A stretch of 24,404 nt of DNA from Phycisphaerae bacterium. Its GTDB lineage: Bacteria > Planctomycetota > Phycisphaerae > Tepidisphaerales > Tepidisphaeraceae. Location: assembly GCA_030448225.1 (NCBI GenBank), contig JAUJNJ010000043.1, positions 17,530 through 41,933 of the forward strand, written 5' to 3'. Under the pieces are notes generated by a model. The model saw only the letters and a program-made list of their open reading frames with translations, did not search any database and was not told where the DNA came from. Both the position numbers and the translations under genes were made by a program. This document shows, piece by piece, positions 15,346 through 24,404 of this stretch. Positions within the stretch are counted from its first letter, which is position 1; the number at the start of each line of letters is the position of its first letter.

Positions 15346-17180
15346 CAGCGTCCTTCCGTCTTCCGCTGCGCGTCGTCGTCGCCCGACCCCCCGGGCTTCG
15401 CCACCTCGACTGACATGGCCACTGAAGTGCCAGCCACGCCACGCTGACGCGTCCGGCTTGTGCTCTCCTCAGGCGGCGCGACCTGCTCGGCCTGCGGCGG
15501 GCGCGGCACGTACTGCCCGTTTGATCGTGAAGCGGAACGTGCTGCCCGCCCAGGCCGCGCTCTCGGCCAGATCGTGCCGTTGGCCGTCTCGACGATGCTC
15601 TTCACGCTCGCCAGCCCCACGCCCCTTGCCGACACTGCCTGCACGGCGGCGCGGCCGCGGCGGAAGACGTGAAACCTTGTCGAGGTCCTCGGAAGATCGA
15701 TCCCGATGCCAGTGTCGCGGACGCTGAACTCCGCCTCGTCGCGTCGCGACGCTCACCGACGCCTCACGCACCGGCGCGCGCCCGCCGGCCTGCGGCGCAT
15801 ACCGTCGCCATGTACTTGATCGCGTTGTCGACGAGGTTCTGGAACACCTGCCGCAGCCGCGCGCTCTCGCAGAACAGGACGGGGAACGGCGTCTCGGCGA
15901 TCGCCGCGATCGCGGCTCGCGGAGGTCGTTCTCGAACAGGTCCCCGAGGTCCGCCAGCATCGGCGCGACCTCGACCGCGCTCCTCGACTTCTGCGACGCG
16001 TCTTGATCCGCGACAGCTCGAGCAACTCGGTGATCAGGTCCGTCTCGACCTCGACGTTCTTCTGGATGCGGCTCGAGGCGGTGGACGATGTCCTCGTCGA
16101 ACCGGTCGCGGTACTTCATCAGCAGCATCGTGGCCATGCGGCGATGTTCCGCAACGGCGCGTTGAGGTCGTGGCTGACGGCGCGGAGGAAGTCCTCCTTC
16201 TCGGCGATCTCGCTCTTGAGCCGGCGGTTGGCCGCCTCGAGCTGCCCGGTGCAGCTTGCGACCTTCTGCTCGAGGTCCGCGTTGGCGCGGCTCGAGGCTC
16301 GCGTTGGCCTCGGCGAGCTTGCGGTTGGCCGTCTCCAGTCCTGCTGCTGGCGGCGGACGCGGTCGACCATCTGGTTGAACGATCGGGCGAGCGTGCCGAT
16401 CACGTCGGGGCGGTGGACGGCGACCGGAGTGTCGAGGTCGCCGGCGGTGATGCGGTCGGTCGCGTGGACGAGCTCGCGGATCGGCAGGAAGATCCGGTGG
16501 ATCAGGCCGTAGACGAGCGGGAAGCTGACGAGCGATACGGTCGCGCCGATCAGCACGAGCATCTGCGACGCCCCGCGTCGGGTGCGCTCGTCGTGCGCGT
16601 GGCTGAAGCAGACGCGGACGTACCCGACGACCGCCGCCCCCGACGCGCCCCGCCCGCCGCCGTGCCGGGCGACAGCGGCGTGACCGAGGCGGTGACCTGC
16701 AGGTAGCGGCCCAGCGCGGGCGACTCCATCTCCTGCACGCGGCAACGCCGCCGCCCGGCCCGCGGTCGGCCGGCGAGGTCGGCCAGTTCAGGTTCCCGTC
16801 CTCGCTCGCGACCGACAGCAGGCACCCCCGCCGCGATCATAGAATGCGGTCGCGACGACGCCCTTGTTCTTCAGCAGGTCGCCGCCGACGCGCGCAATTC
16901 CGCGACGTTGCCGTCGATCAGCGGCGTCTCGCTCGCCATCGCCAGCGTGTGCGAGATCGCCGTCGCCTGCTGGCGCACGACCCGCTCCATCGCCCCGCGG
17001 CTCTCGGTCATGAAGAACCAGCAGCTGCCGCCGAGCATATGCCGACATCAGAAACGCCGAAGCCGATCGTCAGCTTCCCCTGCGGCCCTGACCCGACAGC
17101 CGACGGTACCCACGGCGCTGCTGCCGCCAGGAGCGGATCGAGCGGGTGACGTCGTGCTGGGTCGTCGTGCTGGGCGTCAT
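15342..17180 (-). CDS. Membrane sensor histidine kinase (frameshifted)
   Basis: About 610 residues after correction. The order is: an N-terminal hydrophobic segment (KLTIGFGVS region); an extracytoplasmic sensor part (GDLLKNKGVVATAFYDRG); a second membrane helix (MLVLIGATVSLVSFPLVYGL, near 16,520); a HAMP domain (FLPIRELVHATDRITAGDL to FNQMVDRV); a coiled coil (about 16,220-16,370); a HisKA H-box SHDLNAPLRN with the phospho-histidine (about 16,160); and an ATPase domain with N-box QNLVDNAIKY (about 15,830), G1-type DTGIGI, and GVGLASVKSIVE. Frame changes occur about every 50-150 bases, for example near 16,337, 16,296 and 16,139. The ATG at 17180 lacks a Shine-Dalgarno sequence and sits just after a hairpin, so the start is uncertain. 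It should sense an outside signal and phosphorylate the two receivers downstream. Confidence 0.82.
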
Positions 17181-17187
17181 GCGAAAG

Positions 17188-17213
17188 GGGGCGGACGCAA
17201 TGGCGTCCGCCCC
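17188..17213. terminator. Strong hairpin, probable terminator after the flotillin gene
   Basis: The perfect 11-base arms GGGGCGGACGC (17188-17198) and its complement (17203-17213) enclose four bases. On the minus strand, CTTTCGC follows, a short T-run, then the kinase ATG at 17180. It lies between the flotillin end and the kinase start. Terminator or regulatory hairpin are both possible. Confidence 0.55.
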
Positions 17214-17461
17214 TATTCATCGTCGGCGTTCGGAGCGGGTTAATCTGCGGCGAGAATTCGGCCGCGGTCGCGGCGGACGCGGACGTGATAAAACCGCCCC
17301 GGACGGAGCAGTCTCGCGCGAAAGTGGAACCGGGCGGGCAAAACGACGCGGGCGGCGAGCTGCTGCCCGACGCCCCGGTGGGACGGTCGATCTTCTCCCG
17401 GCGTGTTATCGCCCCTGCGTCGCGCGGCTCGCGCCTGCGGCGGGACGCGGAAGCGGGCCTT

Positions 17462-19177
17462 TCAGAGGCTAAGACAGCCCGCCGCGCGCCGCCCGGCTTG
17501 GCCGGTGCGGCGGCGGCTGCCGTCGCCCACGGCCGGGCCCACGGGCGCGCGTTGCCGGCGGTCGTGGCGGTGGCGGGCGAGCCGTTGGCGTAGCTGCCGT
17601 CCTGGTTCAGCTTCACCGAGGTATTCCGGGATCTCCACGCCGCCGATGTCCTTCATCATGAAGCATCGGTGGGAGCGTCTGCGACATGCTCTGGAGGAAA
17701 TTGCTGACCGATCCCTGGCCGTTGCCCGAGCCGCCGTTGTTGCCGCCCCCCTCCCAGACGACGACCTTGTCGAACTTGATGTTCGAGATCGCCTTGGGCT
17801 GGTCTCGGCGAGCTTGTCGAGGTGCTCGAGCATCAGGAGTTGGAACGCCTGCTGCGCGCCGGCGGCCTCGATGATCGCTTCAGGCCGTCGCCCTTGGCCT
17901 GCAGGATCTCGAAGTTGCCGCGCGCCCCTCGGCCTGGAGCTTGGCGAAGATCGCGGCGGCCTCGCCCTCGGCCTCGATGCGGCGCTTCTCGGACGCGGCC
18001 TCGCGTCGACGATCGTGCGGGCCTTCTCGGCGGCGGGCGAGCGCTCGAGGGCGCGCGACGGCTCGGCCTCGACGCGCTCGGCCTCGGCGACGGCGGCCTT
18101 GGCCATCGCGCGGTTCTGCGCCTCCGCGACCGCCGCCTCGGCCTCGCGGCAGGCGTCTCGCCGACCTGGTAGCTCTCGGCCTGCTTCACCTGGAGCTGCG
18201 CTGCGTCGCGACGACCTCCGCCTGCGCCCCGCGCTCGCCGGCGATCGCCTTGGCGTTGGCGTCGGCGATGCTGATGCGCATCTCGCGGCTCGGCGTTCTT
18301 CAGCTGCGTCTCGTGCTCGTAGGCGGCGGTCTGCTCGCCGATCTTCTGCTCCTTCTCCAGCGTCGCCACGCGGATCGCCTGCTCCTGGGCGGCGCTGCGC
18401 ACGCCGATCTCGCGGAGCTTGTTGGCCGTCGCGACGCTCACCATCTTGTCGCATGCGCCTCGGCGACACGGACGTCGCCGAGCTTCTCCTGCTCGGCCAC
18501 GTCGCCGCGGGCCCTGCTGCACGGCCTGGCTGGCGGCCTTCTGGCCGATCGCCTCGATGTACCCCGACTCGTCGTTGATGTCGGTGATGTTCACGTTGAT
18601 CAGCACGAGGCCGATCTTCGCAGTTCCGGCTCCAGCGGTGCTGGATGTTCTGCGAACGCCTCGCGGTCGCGGTTGATGTCCTCGATCCGCATGCTGGCGA
18701 TCACCTGGCGGAGCTGGCCGAAGATGATGTCCTGCGCTGCTTCATGATCTGCGCGGGCGTCAACCCGAGCAGGCGGATCGCCGCGTTGCCCATGACGGCC
18801 GGCTCGGTGCCGACGGCGACCGTGAACACGCTGGGGACGCGCGCTGACGCGGATGTTCTCGATCGACAGCGCGTCGCGCATGCGGATCTCGATCTGCATC
18901 GGCTCGAGCGTCGGCCAGTCGTAGTCCTGGATGACCGGGACGACGAACGCCGCCCCGCCGTGGATGCACTTGGACGTGTTCCCGCCGCCCACCTTGCCGT
19001 AGATCACCAGCACGCGGTTGCTCGGGCACCGCTTGAACCGGTTGATGAGCAGCAGGTACATCACGAGCAGGATCGCGGCCAGCGCGCGACGATGAGGATC
19101 GTGTAGGCGGTGCCCGACAGCTCGCCGTCGACGAGTTGCGCGAGCGTCCGTGGGAACGCGGGGAGTACGTTGAACAT
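17462..19177 (-). CDS. Flotillin-family SPFH protein (frameshifted)
   Basis: About 570 residues after correction. A membrane helix (TILIVALAAILLVMYLLLI) near the N-terminus is followed by the SPFH/band-7 domain (NRVLVIYGKVGG, GGAAFVVPVIQDYDW, MRDALSIENIRV, QDIIFGQLRQVIASMRIED, LINVNITDINDESGYIEAI in part). A long helical region rich in Glu-Ala repeats follows (EREMRISIADANAKAI, AEAAVAEAQNRAMAKAAV), then GGAQQAFQLLMLEHLDKLAE and VWEGGG near the end. This is the flotillin plan; such proteins scaffold membrane microdomains. The ATG at 19177 follows GGAAGGA. The C-terminal end is uncertain: 17462 is the first stop compatible with the last clear segment. It starts seven bases after the NfeD-like stop, the usual partner arrangement. 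Confidence 0.82.
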
Positions 19178-19183
19178 GGGTCG

Positions 19184-19778
19184 TCATCCTTCCGTATTGC
19201 GGGGCCGCGATCACCTCGACCGTGTCCGGGCCGATCACGTCGACCACGACGATCTTCGAGCCGGTCGGCAACAGGTCCTGGAACGTGGCGGCTTCGTACT
19301 CGGCCGTGCGGTTCTGCACGTCGACGTGATCTTGCCGGCGGCGGTCTTGTTCCCCGGGACCGTGACGTAGACGGTGCCGGTGAGTCCGACGGTGCGGTCG
19401 ATCTCGATGGTCCCGTCCGCCTGGAGGCATCATGCCGCGCATCGCCAGACCTACGCCCGCCATCGCGGCCACGCCCGCGCCCGATGCGGCGGCGAACGAC
19501 GCGACCGGGTGCCAGCGGGCCGACGTGGTGGCGAGGCCGACGAGGCCGAAGAACGTGAGGCCGGCCACGAGGTTGCGGAACGTGAGGAACCCCATCAGCC
19601 ACGAGACGCCGCCGTGCGACGCGCCTCGCCGTGGTCCCCGCGGCGTCGCCGTGGTCGAGATGAACGTCGTGCCCGCCGCCGACGTCGTCGTGACCGCCGA
19701 GGCCCAGCAGGGACATGACGAGTTGGAACGCGAGCAGGATGCCCCCACCACCGCGCAGATGAGAAAGATTTGCGTCAT
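19184..19778 (-). CDS. NfeD-like membrane protein, flotillin partner (frameshifted)
   Basis: About 200 residues. The N-terminus MTQIFLICAVVGG and the following segment are hydrophobic, then a His/Asp/Gly-rich loop. A block with two more helices follows (FLTFRNLVAGLTFFGLVGLA, and AAASGAGVAAMAGVGLAM). The C-terminal part (GLTGTV, VDVQNRTAEYEAATF, LLPTGSKIVVVDVIGPDTV) fits the small soluble OB-fold domain of NfeD proteins. NfeD and flotillin genes are often paired; here they are six bases apart and co-oriented. At least two frame changes are needed. The ribosome site before the ATG at 19778 is weak. Confidence 0.72.
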
Positions 19779-20216
19779 CGTGTGCCCCGTACGACCCGCC
19801 AATCTTCGGACGCCCGACGCCGGGCGTCCATTCTACGGCATGCACCATTTCTACCAGGATGACGGTAAACTGCCGCAACGTTACAGCGCGAAGATCAGTA
19901 GCGGTCGCGGCGAACGTGGAGCCATTATCGCGAGCGGCGGCGGCCGGGGCGGCGGCCGAACATCCGAACGGCGAGACCATGCGCATTCTCTCCGGTGGCC
20001 GGTCGGCGGCGACGGCGGCGTATCCTCGTCCGGTCGGGTCGACCGTCCTCGTACGGCGGACGCCGCCAGCACGACGCCGGCGTCTCGTGCAAAATGTGCA
20101 CGCGGCGCGTCGGACGCTGGTAGGTTCCGCGTCGCCGCAAGAGCTGGGGGATCGCCGGGGCACCACCGCGGGACGGCGGGCCGTCAGGGACGACACCGGA
20201 CACGAGGACGATCAAG
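19779..20216. other. Divergent intergenic region
   Basis: These 438 bases lie between the NfeD-like gene (minus) and the repeat protein gene (plus). Several frames are open because of GC bias, but none has a recognisable protein or a good start. Promoters for both sides are expected; none can be pinned down. GAGGACGATCAAG at the right edge is the ribosome site for the next gene. Confidence 0.5.
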
Positions 20217-21644
20217 ATGAAACGTTTCGCCCGTATGACGACCGCCGCCGCCCTGTTCGCCGCCGCCGTGCCCGTGCTGGCCCTCGCCGGCGACGACGGC
20301 GGCGGCGGCGCCTGATCGACGACCCCGCCGCCGGTCGCCACGTCGCCGACGACCACGATGCCGCCGCCGACCGACGACGCGCCGGCGACGACGACCTCCT
20401 CGGCGCAGCTGCCGCTCCCGCGGTCGCGGCCGCCGGGACCTCCACCGCCGCCGCCGGGACTCCGGCCCCCGCCGCTTCTGCCGCGGATTCGGAAGCGGTC
20501 GCCGCCGCCACGGCTCGCGCGCGAACTGGTCGACAAGGGCGTCGCCTACCTCAAGGCCCAGCAGAAGCCCGATGGCGGCTGGCAGAGCGAGAAAAGCCCC
20601 CGGCGATCACGGCGGCACAGCGGCGGCGGAAGGCGATCGCCGCCGCCCGCCCCCGCCGACGCGAAGGCGGAGTACGTGAAGAAGGGTTCGACCGGCTCGT
20701 GTCGTTCCAGGTCGAGAACGGCGGGATCTACAAGGACCTGCTCGCCAACTACAACACCGCCATCGCCGTCAGCGCGGCCAGCCGAGGTGAACGACCCGGC
20801 GTACAAGCCGCAGCTCGACAAGGCCGTCACGTACCTCCGCGGGCTCGGTGGACGCCCGACACGCGGCCGGAGTACATCGCAAGCCCGGCGAGAAGGTGCC
20901 GGAGCAGAACGCCGGCAAGCAGGTCGTGAAGGACGAGAACGACCCGTTCTTCGGCGGCTGGGGCTACGGCGGCCGCAGCCGCGGCGGCGGGCGGCCCGAT
21001 CTGTCCAACGCGCGGCTCGCGATCGAGGCCTTGAAGGAGGCGGGACTGAAGGAGGACGACCCGGCGTTCCAGAACGCCATCAAGTTCGTCACCCGCCAGC
21101 AGAACAACTCGAGACCAACGACCGCCCCTGGGCCGGCGACGACGGCGGCTTCGCCTACGGCCCGGCCGACAACGGCCAGGCGAAGCCGAGCCGGCGAATA
21201 CAAGGACGACGCCGGCGAGCGCGCCTCCGCGGCTACGGCTCGATGACCTACGCGGGCCTGAAGTCGATGATCTACGCCGGGCTGAAGAAGGACGACCCCG
21301 CGTGAAGGCCGCGTGGGACTGGATAACGAAGAACTGGTCGCTCGACGAGAACCCGGGCATGCGCTCAACAAGCCAGAGGCGGCCAAGCAGGGCCTGTACT
21401 ACTACTACCACACGCTCGCCAAGGCCCTCAACGCGTACGACGAGCCGACGATCGTCGACCCCGCAAGGCAAGCGCCACGACTGGCGTCGAGTTCGTCGAG
21501 AAGCTCGCCTCGCTCCAGAAGCCCGACGGAAGCTGGACCGGCGACAAGAAGTGGATGGAGGACAACGGCGTCCTCGCCACGTCCTACGTCGTCATCGCGC
21601 TGCAGGAGACGATCGAGGACCTGAAGCAGCACTCGGGCAAGTAG
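20217..21644 (+). CDS. Secreted protein with squalene-cyclase/prenyltransferase-type repeats (frameshifted)
   Basis: About 475 residues after correction. The start [20 protein letters not shown] and LALAGDD form a signal peptide. A low-complexity Ala/Pro/Thr/Gly linker of about 70 residues follows. Then come alpha/alpha-barrel repeats of the squalene-hopene cyclase/prenyltransferase type: [79 protein letters not shown], and [20 protein letters not shown]. The QW-type motifs are clear, but I see no DXDD acid motif of the true cyclase, so catalysis is doubtful; such exported proteins are common in planctomycetes. The ATG at 20217 follows GAGG. About 15 indels, mostly single lost C or G, occur (for example near 20,600, 20,685, 20,782, 21,112, 21,301 and 21,362). 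A strong terminator follows. Confidence 0.82.
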
Positions 21645-21660
21645 GCCGGGCGGCGTGACC

Positions 21661-21702
21661 AAACGCGAGCGGGCGAGGCACGAGCCTCGCCCGCTCGCGT
21701 TT
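21661..21702. terminator. Perfect 18-bp bidirectional terminator
   Basis: The arms 21661-21678 and 21685-21702 are perfect reverse complements of 18 bases around a six-base loop. The stem ends in AAA on one side and the right arm runs into GTTTTCATT, so it can act on both strands as an intrinsic terminator. It lies 16 bases after the stop of the repeat protein gene and separates it from the next gene. Confidence 0.9.
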
Positions 21703-21758
21703 TCATTGGGAACCGTGCTCGCCCGGTAGGTACGATCCCCGCCGGAGGAACGAGCACC

Positions 21759-22427
21759 ATGGACAAGCCGGAAGATGTCGTCCGCCTCGACACGATCACC
21801 GTTACGGCCGACGTCAAGGAAGAGTTGAGGGCGTCGATGGCGGACCTGTACGTCAACATCGTCGGCAGCTCGTTCTTCACCGGGTCGATGGCCCTGAAGA
21901 AGACGAAAGAGGTGAACGAACTCGTCACCGCGGCGGCCGCCGCCGGGTCGGGGAGGGGGACGTCTACCTCGAGTCCGTCCGCGGCCGCGGCGTCGGCGGG
22001 CGTGCTGCGCAGGAACTCGTCCGCGATACCGCCTTCGCGTGCGCTGTGCGACCCTCGAGGTCGTCGGCGAGGCGATCGCGCATCACGGCGCGAAGAACAC
22101 GGGCTCGATCAATCATCTGGCGTTACCCGAATGCCGAAGGGGTCGGTGATCGACTTCTCGACGCCGCCACGCGCTCGCCCACGAACGGGCGAGCGCATCG
22201 CTTCCCACCTCGGCATCTACGCTGACCGGCGTGCGCAACTTTGACGCGAAGATGTCGGACCCCGGGCGCTGCTCGACCCGTTCGCGCATTTCTCGCCGCA
22301 CGGCAACACCATGGACAAAACGATGGATCGATCAGTGGGCACGCTCGACATGGTCGTGTCGCACGTGAAGGAGGTGCGCTGCGCGTCGGGGTCGATTACT
22401 GCGTCGCCGGCTACAACGGAGACGTAG
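21759..22427 (+). CDS. SIMPL/DUF541-like protein (frameshifted)
   Basis: The ATG at 21759 follows GGAGGA by nine bases, a strong ribosome site. The first 65 residues read cleanly (RLDTITVTADVKEELRASMA, DLYVNIVGSSFFTGSMALKK, then TKEVNELVTAA). Later segments are in other frames: GDVYLESVRGRGV, IIWRYPNAEGVGDRLLDAA, and TLDMVVSHVKEVR near the end, then VGVDYCVAGYNGD. The pattern of a short beta strand, residue-sharing helix and KTKEVNELV resembles SIMPL (DUF541/YggE) proteins, a family linked to stress tolerance but of unknown mechanism. No signal peptide is seen. The end is uncertain: a TAG at 22425-22427 is the nearest stop in a plausible frame. It precedes the peptidase gene on the same strand. 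Confidence 0.6.
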
Positions 22428-22539
22428 CGCGCCAACGCCGCCGGCCGCTTGACCCCGGCCGGCCTCGGATCGTCACGCTCCGCTTCCGGCCGCCGCATTT
22501 CGGCGTATGTTCGCCCGGAAAGAAGAAGCTGAAACACCG

Positions 22540-23542
22540 ATGAACATCGCCCTTCTGAAGGAACTGTCCGAGGCCCCCGGCGGCAGGCGCGAGGAGCGCG
22601 TCCGCGAGATCCTCGAACGCGAGACGCAAGCTGTTCGACGAGGTGACGACCGACCCGATGGGCAACCTCATCGCGAGGAAGCGGTCGAAGCGGGCCCGGC
22701 GGCGCGTGCTGCTCGCCTGTCACATCGACGAGATCGGGTTCTACGTGCGGCACGTGGACGACAAGGGGTTCGTGAAGATCCACAACGCCGGGTCGTTCGA
22801 CACGCGCAACCTGCTGGCCCGCCGGGTGATCCAGTCGAGCGGCGGCGGCGACCTGATCGGCCTGATGAACCCGGGCGGGCGGCCGATCCACATCGCCAAG
22901 GACGAGGACCGCAAGAAGATCCCCGCCATCACCGACTTCTCGATCGACCTTTGCCTCCCGCCGGACGACCGTGAAGCGGATGGTGCCCATCGGCGACCCG
23001 GTGACGCTCGTGCAGGCGTTCGCCGAGATCGGCCAGTGCGTCACCGGCAAAACCTCGACAACCGCGTGGCGGCGTTCGTCGCGATCGAGGCGGTGCGCTG
23101 AGCGGCGACGCCCGCTTCGAGGTGGTGCTGGCCGCCACCGTGCAGGAGGAGGTCGGCCTGCGCGGCGGCCCCGCGGCGTACGCGTGCGAGCCGGACGTCG
23201 CCGTCGCGATCGACACCACGCTCTGCGTCGACACGCCGGGCGTGCCGGAGGACGAGCGCGTCACGAAGCAGGGGACGGCGTCGCGCGCGACGATCATGGA
23301 CTCGGCGTCGATCGGCACCCGCCTCATCGACGAGTTCGAGGCCGTCGCCCGCAAGCGCGAGATCGAGTCAGCTCAGCATCCTCCCCCGCGGCGGCACCGA
23401 CGCCGCGCCGATGCAGCGGGCGCGGCGGCGTGCGGACGATGACGCTCTCGATCCCGACGCGCTACATCCACACCGTCACCGAGTGCGTCCACAAGCGGAC
23501 CTGCAGGCGATCGACCTGCTGGCGGCATGGCTGGAGGCGTAG
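22540..23542 (+). CDS. M42-family metallopeptidase (frameshifted)
   Basis: About 335 residues after correction, normal for the family. All expected active-site pieces are visible: ACHIDEIGF with the first metal histidine; LDNRVAAF with the bridging aspartate; TVQEEVGLRGG with the catalytic glutamate and metal glutamate; VAIDTTLC with a metal aspartate; and IPTRYIHTVTE with the last histidine. These are cytosolic di-metal aminopeptidases of the glutamyl-aminopeptidase/TET type. Also RGGTDAAPMQ near the end fits. Frame changes occur near 22,585, 22,625, 22,970, 23,050, 23,098, 23,285 and 23,370. The survival of every active-site residue argues that the breaks are sequencing errors. The ATG at 22540 gives MNIALLKELSEAPG, the usual start. 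It follows the SIMPL-like gene by about 110 bases. Confidence 0.85.
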
Positions 23543-23726
23543 CCGACCGCACCAGTTCGGCCGCGACAGAGTCTGGCGCGGCCGCACGACATCCGCCGAG
23601 CGCCGAGGCCGCCGCGCGGTCGATCGGCGGGAGGGACGCAGGGCGATCAGGGCGGACGCACCGCGGCGCGATAACCCCGCGGCGACGCGAGGCACGCCAT
23701 CTTTTGCAGTTAACCGATGCCCGCGG

Positions 23727-24159
23727 TCACGAGGCGGCATCGCGGACGACGGGGTCGCGTTCCTGAAGGTCGAGCGGGTCCGCATCGCGCGCCTTCAGCA
23801 CGAGGAGGCGAAGGACCGCCGATCGCCGGAACAGTTGCCAGCCGCGGTGGACGGCCAGCTCGATCGCGCGCGCCGAGGAGGCCGAGGCGTTGACGAACAG
23901 GGCGAGCAGGACGTGCGTGTCCTCGGCCACCATGCGCGCTGCGACACCGCGCCGACGAGCGCGATCAGGATCCCGGGCAGCGAGAGGACGAGGGGACGAT
24001 CGACAGCGCAGCGCGCGTAACCCGCGCCGCAGCGCGCAGGATCAACAGCCCGACGGTGCGCGCGGCCAGGCCGAGGCCCCGCCGAGGCGACGGCGAAGAG
24101 CTTTGCGGGGTGGCCGTCGCGCTGTACGCGAGCGGGATCGAGGGCTGCGGGTCGCTCAT
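23727..24159 (-). CDS. Small hypothetical membrane protein (frameshifted)
   Basis: About 140 residues after correction. It starts MSDPQPSIPLAYSATATP, a polar N-terminus. A hydrophobic region follows (LGLAARTVGLLILRAAA, RVTRAALSIV and, after frame changes, LPGILIALVGAV), then EDTHVLLALFVNASASSARA. The end is polar (RLLVLKARDADPLDLQERD). The hydrophobic segments suggest one or two membrane helices. I do not recognise the family. It is convergent with the peptidase gene, 184 bases from it. The ATG at 24159 has no clear ribosome site. At least one frame change near 23,950 is needed. Confidence 0.45.
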
Positions 24160-24404
24160 GCCGGCGACTATGGAAAATCCGCGCGGGGCGGCCACCGCGT
24201 CGCGTCCGCCGTTCCCGCCTCGTGCCCGGCGGCGCGTCTGGTCTGTTCGTCGGATCTGATTGGTCAATGCGGTGGGGCGCGTGGTCGTCGCACCGACGGC
24301 GCCGTGGGCGGATGATCCACCTGCCATGCGGAGCAGGATCGGGCGCGTTTTGACCGGTTCAGCCGGCCATGCGGGTGAGCGGGGCCGACGTCGCGCGGCG
24401 CCGC
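24160..24404. other. Window end without a recognised gene
   Basis: These 245 bases lie upstream of the small membrane protein gene and run to the window end. An ATG at 24370 on the plus strand could open a gene that continues beyond the window (MRVSGADVARRR), but nothing supports this. No repeat or hairpin stands out. Confidence 0.3.

Noticed and set aside
13562..23542. Programmed frameshifting or a block of true pseudogenes
   Set aside because: The indels are too many, lie in unrelated genes, have no slippery-site pattern, and spare all active sites.

Overview
The window is GC-rich DNA (about two thirds G+C by eye) from a bacterium that looks like a planctomycete, possibly of the Phycisphaerae/Tepidisphaerales side. 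The reasons are gene content and phrasing: a DUF116-polyprenyl synthetase fusion, a secreted protein of squalene-cyclase-type repeats, a DUF4034-like lipoprotein, a WD40 protein, an NfeD-flotillin pair, and a histidine kinase/response regulator pair of familiar planctomycete type. This is recognition from memory, not a database search. No rRNA, tRNA, CRISPR array, transposase or phage gene was seen.

Region 1 (1-6202, minus strand) is the most interesting part. It is a compact row of six genes: a GcvH-like lipoyl carrier, a CobW-type GTPase, a small four-cysteine protein like the HdrA N-terminus, a two-cluster ferredoxin-type protein, a radical SAM enzyme, and a DUF116-polyprenyl diphosphate synthase fusion cut by the window start. 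All appear intact. Together they suggest an uncharacterised iron-sulfur, radical and lipoyl-dependent pathway tied to isoprenoid chains. Three gene junctions in the row carry paired inverted arrays of short tandem units (7-mers at two, an 8-mer at one), all different in sequence.

Region 2 (6372-9577) has a membrane-anchored WD40 protein (minus) and a divergent DUF4034-like lipoprotein (plus), with an imperfect palindrome between them. Region 3 (9932-11154, minus) is a lower-GC islet with a small four-helix membrane protein and a RimJ/RimL-type acetyltransferase, separated by another palindrome. Region 4 (11424-13302, plus) has a GalU-type nucleotidyltransferase and a Crp/Fnr-family regulator.

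Region 5 (13562-17180, minus) is a signalling operon: membrane histidine kinase, receiver protein, then receiver-GGDEF diguanylate cyclase. Region 6 (17462-19778, minus) is an NfeD-like protein followed by a flotillin. Region 7 (20217-23542, plus) has a secreted repeat protein with a strong terminator, a SIMPL/DUF541-like protein, and an M42 metallopeptidase. A small hypothetical membrane protein (minus) follows.

Sequence quality changes sharply. Up to about 13,915 every gene reads without a break. From there to the end almost every gene carries many one-base indels, mostly lost C or G, while active-site motifs survive. This looks like uncorrected sequencing error rather than gene decay. Coordinates and protein lengths in the second part are therefore approximate.
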